Positions 11,273-19,138 of a stretch of 29,176 nt of DNA are shown piece by piece. Under the pieces are notes generated by a model. The model was not told the DNA's origin and did not search any database. It saw only the letters and a program-made list of their open reading frames with translations. Source of the DNA: a virus; IMG/VR virus record IMGVR_UViG_3300042691_013017, positions 1-29,176 of that record; one strand, given 5' to 3'. A program made the translations under genes and the position numbers. The stretch's first letter is position 1; each line of letters begins with the position of its first letter.

Positions 11273-12916
11273 TTACGCCTCTAGTTCGACCTCATGCACA
11301 CCCGCTGATGGCCGCCAATCTTCACGCCCCTTGCCGTTCGGGTTCCCGGAAACCTGCCCGATCACCTTGCCCACGCGCACCGGGGTCGCTGCGATGGCGC
11401 CGGCAGCGGAGTCGATGTAGTCGTCCGGCTGGTTGCGCTGCATCGGGTCGAAGTCAGCCATCTGCTTGCCGGCAGGACCGTCGATCACCGACACATGCGC
11501 CCACAGGAACCCGCTGGATAGGGGCGGCTCGAAGGCGTCAAGGATGCGCTGCTGCTTGTTCTCGCGCTCGAAGTCAGGCGTCACCGCGATGCCGTACCGC
11601 TTGAGGTGCTTCCTGGCGATGGGCACCAGAAACCCCCCAGGGCCGTTCGTCTCGATGGTGATAGAGGGGACTTGCAGCGGCGTCAGCAGGTCGATCAGTT
11701 GCTTGATCTGCCCGCCGATCAAGGTGCGGCCATCGTCGTCGAACTCCTCCAGTTCGCCGGTCATGGCCTCCGCCCGGTGCCAGTACAGCCGGCCCACCTC
11801 GTCAGTGAACACGACCGACACCGCGCTGGCATCGCTTTTGATCTTGCCAAGCGAGCAGTCCCAGCGGGCCTTGCAGCCCACAATCCGCACGTCTCCCAGC
11901 ATCAGCAGGGTTTCGCCGTTGGCGTGGCGAATCACCGGCTCTGCGTTGTAGGCCACCATGCGCTCGGGGTTCAGGCGCTGCTCTCCGACCGGCTTGCTGT
12001 GCAGTTGGTACTGCGAGTCCCATTCGTTGATCGTGCGAGTCTTCCTGCGCCGCTTGAGCAGTTCGGCATGGTCGAATCGTTCCGGCCAGGCGCACCCGGC
12101 GTAACAGTCCACCAGCCCCATCGGCGGCTCGGCGAACTCGATGCCGTCCTGGGTGTTGCGGTAGTCCACCCCGGCCACCAGCAAGCGTGCGGACTTGCCG
12201 ATGCCGAAGAACACCAGATCCGGCACGAACGGCACGCCGTAGCGGGTCTTTGCCGCCTCCTCGATGCGATGCTCGCGCTCGAACATGCGTATGGTCAGGC
12301 AGTCAGCGCCCAGCTTTTCCTGCTCGTCGTACAGGCTGTCATGCGTGTGGGGCGTTCCGATGAACATCTGTTTTGCTCCGGGCACCATGATGTGCACCTG
12401 TTCGCCCAGGCGGTTGCGCATCTTCTCGCGTGCCTCGGGGTTGCTGATGTTCTTCGGAACCTCCACGTCATCGTTCTGGCACTCGTCGGCCCGGCTCGAT
12501 GTGGTGGTGGAGGTGATCCCCTTGGCGAACATGGATGCGTTTCGGGGATCGTCCGAGCCCTCGACCCACCACTGCTCTACCGGGCCCGGCCTGTCGGGCA
12601 GCATGCCGGTTGTCCACGGGTGATTGCGCAGGACGTGCTGGGTGTCCCGGCTGGTCTTGTAGGCCATCTGGTCGTCAGCGCCCTGGTGCAGGATTCGGTG
12701 CGTCGGGTCGCGGTAGTAGCGCCAGGCGTTGTAGACCGCCAGCAGCGTGGACTTTCCAAAGCCCCGGAAGCAGCGCAGCACGGCCAGGTCGCCGCAGTTC
12801 TCCAGCCAGTGGCATGCCTGCACATGGATGGCGGGAACGTCCCAGCGTTTGACCTCGGCCCACTCAAGGAAAAACGCTACTAAGGACGCCTTATTTTTTC
12901 CCGATGGCGCGCTCAT
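11273..12916 (-). CDS. terL: Terminase large subunit, T7-like
   Basis: This is a 547-residue packaging ATPase-nuclease. Walker A is FRGFGKST (50-57). The Walker B region is SRADECQNDDVEVPKN (141-156), with the paired Asp149-Asp150 but an unusually polar strand before them. The coupling motif is FIGTPH (185-190). Nuclease residues include Asp353 (RWDCSLG), Asp362, Glu422 (IETNGPGG) and Asp499/Asp502 (DDYIDSAAGA). The DDVEVPKN and GTPHTHDSLYDEQ patterns resemble T7 gp19-type terminases. It overlaps the small-subunit gene by 26 bases. It would bind the portal (outside the window) and drive DNA into proheads. Confidence 0.92.
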   Translation of the reverse strand: MSAPSGKNKASLVAFFLEWAEVKRWDVPAIHVQACHWLENCGDLAVLRCFRGFGKSTLLAVYNAWRYYRDPTHRILHQGADDQMAYKTSRDTQHVLRNHPWTTGMLPDRPGPVEQWWVEGSDDPRNASMFAKGITSTTTSSRADECQNDDVEVPKNISNPEAREKMRNRLGEQVHIMVPGAKQMFIGTPHTHDSLYDEQEKLGADCLTIRMFEREHRIEEAAKTRYGVPFVPDLVFFGIGKSARLLVAGVDYRNTQDGIEFAEPPMGLVDCYAGCAWPERFDHAELLKRRRKTRTINEWDSQYQLHSKPVGEQRLNPERMVAYNAEPVIRHANGETLLMLGDVRIVGCKARWDCSLGKIKSDASAVSVVFTDEVGRLYWHRAEAMTGELEEFDDDGRTLIGGQIKQLIDLLTPLQVPSITIETNGPGGFLVPIARKHLKRYGIAVTPDFERENKQQRILDAFEPPLSSGFLWAHVSVIDGPAGKQMADFDPMQRNQPDDYIDSAAGAIAATPVRVGKVIGQVSGNPNGKGREDWRPSAGVHEVELEA

Positions 12917-13250
12917 CGAAAGCCGTCTTTCTTGCTTTCTTCATCACGCCATCAAGCAGCGCCTGCGCCTCGCGTTCGCGCTTGGCGATCTGCTTTTCGA
13001 TGTCCACCTCCTGCGCTGCCGGCTCGCCGTCTGCCGGGCTGTAGCTCAGGGTCGAGGTGGTGCGCTCAAGCAGGGCGAAGGTTGCGGCTGCGTTTTTCTT
13101 CTCCCAGTACCTGTTGCCCCTCTCGTCCCGGGACAGTTGATCCATCGGAGTGCCGGCCCCGCTCCAGTTGTCCGGGTCGGCTTCCTCCAGCACGATCTCG
13201 GCGAGTTTCTCCTGCAACTCGCGCAGGCGTGCAATCTGGTCAGGTCGCAT
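12891..13250 (-). CDS. terS: Putative terminase small subunit
   Basis: This 119-residue protein has no strong family signature that I can see. It starts with a helical DQIARLRELQEKLAEIVLEE stretch, has a central DERGNRYWEKKNAAATFALLE segment and ends with a basic helix (EREAQALLDGVMKKARKTAF). Position directly upstream of terL with a 26-base overlap, size, and charged helical makeup fit a DNA-recognition small subunit. GGAGAG lies upstream of ATG 13250. The name rests on context. Confidence 0.7.
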   Translation of the reverse strand: MRPDQIARLRELQEKLAEIVLEEADPDNWSGAGTPMDQLSRDERGNRYWEKKNAAATFALLERTTSTLSYSPADGEPAAQEVDIEKQIAKREREAQALLDGVMKKARKTAFDERAIGKK

Positions 13251-13251
13251 G

Positions 13252-15798
13252 TCACTCTCCTATCATGTTGCCGAAGTCCGGCGCGCGGTCCGGGAAGGGC
13301 TCGCCCGGTGCCCAGAAATAGCCTTGGCCAAAATCCTTCTGCGCCCGCTTCTGCATGCGCGAGAGGTAGCCGGGGTTTGCCGCTTCCTGCAGGTTATGGA
13401 GAACCCAATGCTCCCACAGCGCCCGCGTCTGCCACAGGTTTGCATAGGGCAGGTTGCTGTTCGTCAGGCGGATTGCCTCGCTGCCCATGTCGGTGTTTTC
13501 GCCCGCTGCCGCCTGCTTGGCATTGCCGACGGTCAGGTCGAGCAGGCCACCCACAGCGCCACCAGATGGCCCGGCCACCACGCCCAGCACGTTCTCGAAC
13601 TCGCGCCCCTTGAATGTTCCGCCCTCGGACTTGAGCAGCACATCGCCGATGTACCCCAAGCCGCCTCCTTGTGATGCGGCACGCGCCCAGAATCCTTTTG
13701 TGGTCATGTCGAACGGGTCTTTGCCCTGCACCAGCGCTTTGTTCTGTAGCACGATGGCACCGATCATCATCAGCGACACGTTGAGGGCTGCCAGCACCGC
13801 CAGCTTGCTGGCTGCAGCCGCCTTGTTGGCCGCACCGCCCCCGGCAGTCTGCGCATCGTAGCCAGTTGGCGCGCCCTCCAGGCCCTGCGGCGTCTCAAAC
13901 ACCCGCGCCCAATGCCGGGTGATCATGGCGGTCGGGAAGGACTTGAACTGCCAGAAGGCGCGAGCCGCCTCGCCCCTGATGGTCCCAGCGGGCATGCCGC
14001 CACCAGTCACAATCGCCCGCGTTGCCATGTCGGGATTGATGACGGCAAACTGCGCCTCATCCGACACGAAGGCCATCCAGCGGGTGGCGGCTGCTCGAGC
14101 ATTCGGGTCTTGCACCGCCTCGATGGCGTCCCGCGTCAGGTACTTGACCCCGTTGCGCTCGGTCGGCGTGGCCTGGCTGATGATCGACCAGTCGGCCTCG
14201 GTGACGCCCTTCCTCTGCATCAGGAACCGATCCCACTCGGTCAGGTCGCCCCACGCCTTGCCCGCCTTCTTGGCGAATCCTTGCATCATGGTTGCCGAGA
14301 ATGCGCCGCGCAGGCCATCGGTCCAGGCGTTCATGAGCGACAGCTTCATCACGCTGCCGGCCACGCGCCCGGATAGGCTGTGCGTCAGGTTGTCGCCCGT
14401 CCAGCGGTTGAGCGTGCTGGTGACAGCCTCGCCGATCACGCCATGCACCCGCAAGAAGTCGCGCTGTTCCCGGCTGAACTGCTTGCCCAGGTTCTTGAGC
14501 ATGTCGAAGTAGGGCAACTGGTTGTAGTGCAGGCTGGCAGCAATGGTCGCAATATCGGTGGTGGATGACAGCACCGCCCCGCCCAGCTTCGCCGCCGTCT
14601 GCAGGTTGCGCAGATCCTGCCCCAGCCGCGCAATGCCCAGGTTCTCCGGGTTGCCACTCTTGCCCGACACGATAGCCCAGTACGCATCCGGCATGTTGAG
14701 CTTCACGCGCTCGGGCATCGGGTTCGCGCCCTTGCCATCCGCCCGCGCTGCCATGTCGTTTTGCACCCGGAACTGTTGCTCCGGGTTCGGGCCAAAGTTC
14801 TCCACCAGCCCGATGTCGCGGGCCATGCCGCCGATGTGGCCCATCATGGAGTCGTACAGCGAGCCCTGGCCAAACTCCTGCATGTACTGCATCCAGGCGT
14901 CACCATCGCGGAAGTGCAGCACCCGGGCCTCGCTGCCGCTGTTCGCCCTGGCTCCAGACCCTCGAAACTGCCCCGGCGCGACCTTGTTGCCGCCGCCCGT
15001 GCTGATGGTGTCGTGCGCGGCCTCCAGCATTTGCGTGATTTCGGGCAAGTCCATCAGGCTCCCGTCCTCGCGCAGGTACTGGTTGCGGTCCATCAGCGGT
15101 GCGACCTTCTGCGCCCAAGCCTGTGCACCAGCATCGCCCACCTTCACGGCGTCATGGGCCTGCGACAGGTAGCCGTAGCCCAGTTTCCCGATGTCGCCGC
15201 CTGCCGCGTTGAACCGCTGGCGCATGCCCTCGATGGTGTCCAGCCACGCCTTCGCCGCCGCCTTGGCTGCAGCGTTGCCGGTGTGCCCGTCTGCCAGCCT
15301 GAACACCTCGCGCACAACGTCTGCCGTCATGGCCGGGTTGTCCAGATCGAATATCCACATGCCGAGGTTTCGCAGCAGCCCGGTGCCGTCGCGGTTGCCA
15401 GCGGCCTCCAGCAAGTCGCCCAGGTTGGAGATGGAATCGTTGCGCGTAGCGTCGATGTAGCCCTGCACGTTCTCTATGTCGCGCACCAGACCGGCCGAGC
15501 GGCTCACGTCGGAGAGTTGCATCTGCTGCTCGATGCGGCTGTTCGTCTCTGCCGTGCGCAGGATCTGCAGAGAAGCCCGGTATTCCTTGAGCGCCGCAGC
15601 CTTCTGGATGTCGGCCATTGCCTCGACGGACGCCTCGACCATGCGCTGATCCTTGGACATGCCTTGCCACCGCTGCCGGTCCCGGCGTGCCAGTTCCCGC
15701 ATCTTGGAGGACAATGCGTCGTCGATCGCCTTGATCTTGGCAGGCGTCAAGGCCTTGCCTGCTGCTGCCGTCACTGCCGCGATGCAATTGGGGTTCAT
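13252..15798 (-). CDS. Large internal virion/ejection protein (848 aa)
   Basis: The N-terminal 100 residues are helical and charged (KIKAIDDALSSKMRELARRD; SVEAMADIQKAAALKEYRAS). The middle includes TDIATIAASLHYNQLPYFDM. A membrane-type helix lies at about 665-690 (KLAVLAALNVSLMMIGAIVL). The C-terminus ends WAPGEPFPDRAPDF. I know this type from podovirus virion operons, where it occupies the place of a T7 gp16-like ejection protein, but no transglycosylase motif is visible. GGAAGG eight bases before ATG 15798 sets the start; an open frame continues upstream to 16068 but has no homology. It probably enters the host cell with the DNA. Confidence 0.7.
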   Translation of the reverse strand: MNPNCIAAVTAAAGKALTPAKIKAIDDALSSKMRELARRDRQRWQGMSKDQRMVEASVEAMADIQKAAALKEYRASLQILRTAETNSRIEQQMQLSDVSRSAGLVRDIENVQGYIDATRNDSISNLGDLLEAAGNRDGTGLLRNLGMWIFDLDNPAMTADVVREVFRLADGHTGNAAAKAAAKAWLDTIEGMRQRFNAAGGDIGKLGYGYLSQAHDAVKVGDAGAQAWAQKVAPLMDRNQYLREDGSLMDLPEITQMLEAAHDTISTGGGNKVAPGQFRGSGARANSGSEARVLHFRDGDAWMQYMQEFGQGSLYDSMMGHIGGMARDIGLVENFGPNPEQQFRVQNDMAARADGKGANPMPERVKLNMPDAYWAIVSGKSGNPENLGIARLGQDLRNLQTAAKLGGAVLSSTTDIATIAASLHYNQLPYFDMLKNLGKQFSREQRDFLRVHGVIGEAVTSTLNRWTGDNLTHSLSGRVAGSVMKLSLMNAWTDGLRGAFSATMMQGFAKKAGKAWGDLTEWDRFLMQRKGVTEADWSIISQATPTERNGVKYLTRDAIEAVQDPNARAAATRWMAFVSDEAQFAVINPDMATRAIVTGGGMPAGTIRGEAARAFWQFKSFPTAMITRHWARVFETPQGLEGAPTGYDAQTAGGGAANKAAAASKLAVLAALNVSLMMIGAIVLQNKALVQGKDPFDMTTKGFWARAASQGGGLGYIGDVLLKSEGGTFKGREFENVLGVVAGPSGGAVGGLLDLTVGNAKQAAAGENTDMGSEAIRLTNSNLPYANLWQTRALWEHWVLHNLQEAANPGYLSRMQKRAQKDFGQGYFWAPGEPFPDRAPDFGNMIGE

Positions 15799-15990
15799 CT
15801 GGAAGACCTTCCTCGTTATCTGAAACTGGCCGGGCTGCTGGTCGTCTTCTTGGGCATCGTTCCGCTGGCCGGCTTTCTGGTGTCCGGTTCGCTCAAGCAC
15901 GCATGGGAGTACAGCAAAATCTGGCTCAAGTGCATGGCGATCCTCGCGGCGGTCGGTGGCGTGCTGTCGATCATTGCGCTTGCCGGATGA
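15787..15990 (+). pseudogene. Plus-strand membrane-protein-like remnant without start codon
   Basis: In this frame the plus strand reads LPRYLKLAGLLVVFLGIVPL, AGFLVSGSLKHAWEYSKIW, LKCMAILAAVGGVLSIIALA and G, then TGA at 15988-15990. It gives two membrane helices and a high third-position GC typical of real genes here. There is no ATG, GTG or TTG upstream in frame within the coding-like part; a frame-2 ATG at 15782 (MQLGFIWKTFLVI, then stop) would need a -1 shift. It lies opposite the gap between two leftward genes and overlaps the 5' end of one and 3' end of the other. It is a decayed insert or a chance reading. Confidence 0.3.
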
Positions 15991-16924
15991 GCTTGGCGCG
16001 TGGCGACCTGACCAACTGCGGCCCGATCTGAATCCGCGCCAGCAGCTTGACGGCCTGCAGCAGCGCATCGCGGTCCATTGAATCCGCCGTCGCCAGTATC
16101 TCGGCTGGCGCTGTAATGCGCGGCCTGGCAGGCTCCATGTTCAGGTTCACAACTGCGACCACAACCACCGGAGGGCGCTCTACGCGCGCAGGAGCAGGCG
16201 CGGCAACCACGACCAGATCGACGGGCTGCGGCGCATCTGGAACGGCGGGCGGCTGCGGCTTCTTCACCTTGCGCGGTTTGGCAAGAGTCGAGCGCGGGGC
16301 AAGCGCAGACACTGGCGCTGCAGGTTCTGGCGTCGGCTTGGCCTCGGGCGGCACCGGCAGCAGTGCAGGCTCTGGCAGCGGCACATCGTAGTCTTGCCAG
16401 CGGATGCGCCCGGCTGGCATCTTCTTGCCGCCGCCCAGGCTTTCCACATCCCCGGTGATCGTCAGAGCCAGCGAATCCGCCGTGTGTGCGTGCGCCGCAT
16501 CCTGAATGGCCAGATCGGTCGAGCCCTCAACTGTCAGCGTCAGGTTGTCCGCGCTGTGCCCGTGCGTGGCGTCTTGAATCGTCAGGTCCGTCGCCCCGCT
16601 GACACTGACCGTCAGATTGTCTGCAGTGTGCCCGTGCAGTGCATCGGCAATCGTCAGGTCCACCGCCCCGGTGGTGGTCAGGGTGAGGTTGTCTGCTGCG
16701 TGCGCGTGCGTTGCGTCGGCAATCGTCAGGTCGGTCGAGGTGGTGACCGTGAGCGTGAGGCTGTCTGCGGTGTGCGCGTGTGTGGCGTCTTGGATCGTCA
16801 GGTCGACTCCCCCGCCACCCACCCCAATTACCTGCTCCCACCCCCCAGGCGTGACCCGCGAGGAATCAGCAGAGTCATCGCCCTGCTCCCAACCCCAAGG
16901 CGTGACGCGGCTGGTCGTTGCCAT
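15971..16924 (-). CDS. Virion-operon protein with five 24-residue His-containing repeats
   Basis: This is a 317-residue protein. The N-terminus has a duplicated RVTPxGWEQ motif (residues 6-14 and 23-31). Residues 41-160 are five tandem 24-residue repeats with consensus DLTIxDAxHxHxADxLTLT. Residues 176-260 are rich in Pro, Ala, Lys and Val. The C-terminus (270-317) is a helical, basic segment (MDRDALLQAVKLLARIQIGP). The repeats look like beta strands joined by turns, possibly a fibrous shaft; the HxH pairs could bind metal. The gene lies between the beta-helix gene and the 848-aa virion protein, so it is probably a tail or fibre part. I cannot assign a family with certainty. Confidence 0.7.
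   Translation of the reverse strand: MATTSRVTPWGWEQGDDSADSSRVTPGGWEQVIGVGGGGVDLTIQDATHAHTADSLTLTVTTSTDLTIADATHAHAADNLTLTTTGAVDLTIADALHGHTADNLTVSVSGATDLTIQDATHGHSADNLTLTVEGSTDLAIQDAAHAHTADSLALTITGDVESLGGGKKMPAGRIRWQDYDVPLPEPALLPVPPEAKPTPEPAAPVSALAPRSTLAKPRKVKKPQPPAVPDAPQPVDLVVVAAPAPARVERPPVVVVAVVNLNMEPARPRITAPAEILATADSMDRDALLQAVKLLARIQIGPQLVRSPRAKLIRQAQ
16445..16804. repeat. Five tandem 72-bp coding repeats
   Basis: Each unit encodes 24 residues starting D-L-T/A-I and carrying an H-A/G-H pair and ADxL. On the plus strand the unit is recognisable by recurring (T/A)TCGTCAGGTC and GTGxGCGTG-type segments. Units have diverged at third positions and in the last five residues, so this is an older expansion kept by selection. 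Confidence 0.85.
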
Positions 16925-16927
16925 GAT

Positions 16928-18256
16928 TTACGTGCGGATTTGTGGGTCTGCGTAGACGGTGATGGACGGCGCACCCACCACAATCCGCGCCTGGATATGC
17001 CCGACTTCTGCGGGAGTGATGCTGGACCCTAGCTCAACCTTGCCGCTCCAGGCTGTGCCGCTCTCGCCCGTCCACGATCCAAGCCCAGCGCCTGCAGGCA
17101 GGTTTGTCGGGGAGCCGAGCAGCGTCATGCGGTCGGTGAACAGAGACGCCGTGACAAACCCGCTCGTTGTCTTGGCCGCAACATCAAACCAGACTTGATT
17201 GTCTTGGTACGCAGTCGTAGACCCGTCGCGCAGGATTTCGACGTATGGCGTGATGGCTGTCGTGACGGTGTTGTAGTAGCCGAACCAGGGGGTTTCAAAC
17301 GGCGTGTAGTACGAGCAATGCGGGGTCGTCGTGATCTTCCAGCTTTGCCCTGCCGCGCCGGATGTGAAGTAGATGCCACTGCCGCCGATGCCATCGCTGA
17401 TGACGCTGCCCATTGGGTTGTAGTACCCGAAGAAGCCGTGCGTGTCGCCAACAGCGCAGTCGAATAGGTACACCTCCGCGCTGGAGCGGTTCAGGTTTGT
17501 CTGTGTGGCAAGGGGGACGAAGCCGGTGCCGAGTTTGCACTGGGCGAATCGGGCCGTGAATACGTTCGTTGTTGCGTTGCCTACGATGGGGTTCGACCCG
17601 AGGTAGGACATATCGAAGCCGACAGCCTCGACTGATGCGCCCGCAGGGTCTGTAGTGGCCGCGATAAACAGCCCGCCCGTAGGAATGGTGCCTGTTGCCG
17701 CCAACTCGCCGCCTTCAATGACCAACTTGGAGACAAGACCAATTCTTGCCGTGGTCAAATTCAATCTAAAAGTGCAGTTCTTCGCTTTCACAAATGATTG
17801 AACGTCTGCAGTAGCAGTGAATATGCCGCTATTTGCGCCCGTGTTGCCATGCCAGAAATAGCATGACTCATATTCAAAATGACAGCCGTCAGTCCCGCCC
17901 AACACCATGTTGTCTGCCGTTCCACCAGCAGTCCGCAAGGTGATCCCATACAGAAAAACGCGAAACGCTCCAGCCATCGTGATGCCGCGGTTCGAGGTGC
18001 TGTTCCCGATCCACGCCGCCGTGCCCATCGTTGCCAGCGCATCACTTGCGTCCTTGTCCACGCAGATTACGCTGATGCTCTGAGAATGCGTGAATGTCGT
18101 GTCTGCCGCTAGTTCCTCGGTGTGCGTCTTGTGGACCTTGATGATGTCGCCCGCAGCCTTGCTTGCAATTGCTGCCGCATAGGTCGTGTATGCGTTCGTC
18201 CAATCGGCCCCAGTTCCAGACCCGCCTGCACCACTCCAGAGGAAGTAAGTCGCCAT
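16928..18256 (-). CDS. Beta-helix virion protein, possible second spike or fibre part
   Basis: From ATG 18256 this is a 442-residue protein. The N-terminus (ATYFLWSGAGGSGTGADWTN, then AYTTYAAAIASKAAGDIIKV) is the usual opening of parallel beta-helix proteins that list periodic strands. The rest is rich in Gly, Thr, Ser, Asn and short strand-turn units (for example NAAA/GNATTNVFTARFAQCK). No signal peptide or enzymatic residues stand out. Its stop lies four bases from the repeat protein's start. It is probably an outer virion structure, such as an appendage or an adhesin that decorates the tail. The start is chosen at the TAATG junction with the upstream 91-residue gene. Confidence 0.7.
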   Translation of the reverse strand: MATYFLWSGAGGSGTGADWTNAYTTYAAAIASKAAGDIIKVHKTHTEELAADTTFTHSQSISVICVDKDASDALATMGTAAWIGNSTSNRGITMAGAFRVFLYGITLRTAGGTADNMVLGGTDGCHFEYESCYFWHGNTGANSGIFTATADVQSFVKAKNCTFRLNLTTARIGLVSKLVIEGGELAATGTIPTGGLFIAATTDPAGASVEAVGFDMSYLGSNPIVGNATTNVFTARFAQCKLGTGFVPLATQTNLNRSSAEVYLFDCAVGDTHGFFGYYNPMGSVISDGIGGSGIYFTSGAAGQSWKITTTPHCSYYTPFETPWFGYYNTVTTAITPYVEILRDGSTTAYQDNQVWFDVAAKTTSGFVTASLFTDRMTLLGSPTNLPAGAGLGSWTGESGTAWSGKVELGSSITPAEVGHIQARIVVGAPSITVYADPQIRT

Positions 18257-18531
18257 TACAACGCCCCTTCCGCCAGAATCGCCGCCCAACGGTCATGCGC
18301 CGGGGTGATGCGGTTCGCCCGCAGGGTCGTCCACTGCTGCGCCGTGAGGCTGCGCCCGAATGCCGTGTTGAAGCTGTTGCGTGCTTGCGTGTCTGTCAGA
18401 TCACCAGCAACAAGCCTGCGCGTTAGCCAGTACATCAGGCGCGAAAACTCCACCCGGTCAGCATCCCGCGCACGCTCCCAGAACCGCGCTGCGAACTGCG
18501 CCGGAGTCTGGTGACGAAGATTGAGAGCCAT
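18256..18531 (-). CDS. Small virion-operon hypothetical protein (91 aa)
   Basis: This is a 91-residue helical protein from ATG 18531. It contains HQTPAQFAARFWERARDADR, then EFSRLMYWLTRRLVAGDLTD and TQARNSFNTAFGRSLTAQQW, ending in RWAAILAEGAL. No family is known to me. The ATG overlaps the upstream TGA (ATGA) and its TAA overlaps the next ATG (TAATG), so it is embedded in the structural operon. It may be a chaperone or a minor virion part for the neighbouring beta-helix protein. Confidence 0.65.
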   Translation of the reverse strand: MALNLRHQTPAQFAARFWERARDADRVEFSRLMYWLTRRLVAGDLTDTQARNSFNTAFGRSLTAQQWTTLRANRITPAHDRWAAILAEGAL

Positions 18532-18755
18532 CAGTCCTGCCCCAGCAGTTGCGCTGCCTCTGCCTCGGCCAACTGCGCGTTGATCTCCGATGCGCGACTG
18601 TTCACACGGGCCTGCACATCGAAGCCCACAGGGGCCAGCCACGGGCCGACCTGATACACCTGTCCAGCGTCATCCGTGTGGCGCTCGACCACATAACGCC
18701 CGCCATCCTTTTGGGTGTGCGCGTCTTGGGTAAAAGTGCTGGAGACGATGGGCAT
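18531..18755 (-). CDS. Small virion-operon hypothetical protein (74 aa)
   Basis: From ATG 18755 this gives MPIVSSTFTQDAHTQKDG followed by RYVVERHTDDAGQVYQVG and a C-terminal helix (INAQLAEAEAAQLLGQ), 74 residues. The longer open frame upstream is only the opposite reading of the 125-residue gene. The RYVVERHTDDAGQVY pattern recurs in uncharacterised tail-region proteins of beta-proteobacterial phages as far as I recall. It is coupled by ATGA to the next gene. Confidence 0.65.
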   Translation of the reverse strand: MPIVSSTFTQDAHTQKDGGRYVVERHTDDAGQVYQVGPWLAPVGFDVQARVNSRASEINAQLAEAEAAQLLGQD

Positions 18756-18757
18756 GG

Positions 18758-19135
18758 TCAGGCCGGGTCTGCCAGTTCGATGTCCCAGGCCGGGAAGTTC
18801 ACCGTGTTCGACCCGTTCGCCGTCACCGCCTGCGAGCTGCAGGTCGTCACGTAGATCAGCGTGGTGTCCGACACCCGCACCAGGGCGATGTGGTTGCCCG
18901 TGCCGCTGGTGTCGATCAGCACGCCGGATTTTGCGGCGACCGTGACCTTGCGTCCGCTGGTGTCGCCGTTGGCCTTGGTGAAGTCGCCGCCGCCCATCGT
19001 CACATCGGCCAGCGCAAAGGTCGCGTTTGCCTCCGTGTAGGTCGTTGGCTGCGCGTTGCACAACACCATTCGTGTGGCTGTGGCGATTTCGTCCAGAGTC
19101 TTGTCGAGAATCGCATCAGGAATGGCTTTTGCCAT
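18758..19135 (-). CDS. Hypothetical phage structural protein (125 aa)
   Basis: This 125-residue protein has a strong GGAGG before ATG 19135. The N-terminal helix (AIPDAILDKTLDEIATATRM) is followed by a beta-rich body (TYTEANATFALADVTMGGGD; VTVAAKSGVLIDTSGTGNHI; LVRVSDTTLIYVTTC). The makeup suits a small virion protein such as a tail or fibre attachment part. I know similar sequences from phage late operons but no function for them. Confidence 0.7.
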   Translation of the reverse strand: MAKAIPDAILDKTLDEIATATRMVLCNAQPTTYTEANATFALADVTMGGGDFTKANGDTSGRKVTVAAKSGVLIDTSGTGNHIALVRVSDTTLIYVTTCSSQAVTANGSNTVNFPAWDIELADPA

Positions 19136-19138
19136 GAG

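Noticed and set aside
11606-12883. Long plus-strand ORF (425 codons) opposite the terminase gene
   Set aside because: Antisense reading of terL with no recognisable domain; explained by GC-rich codon structure.
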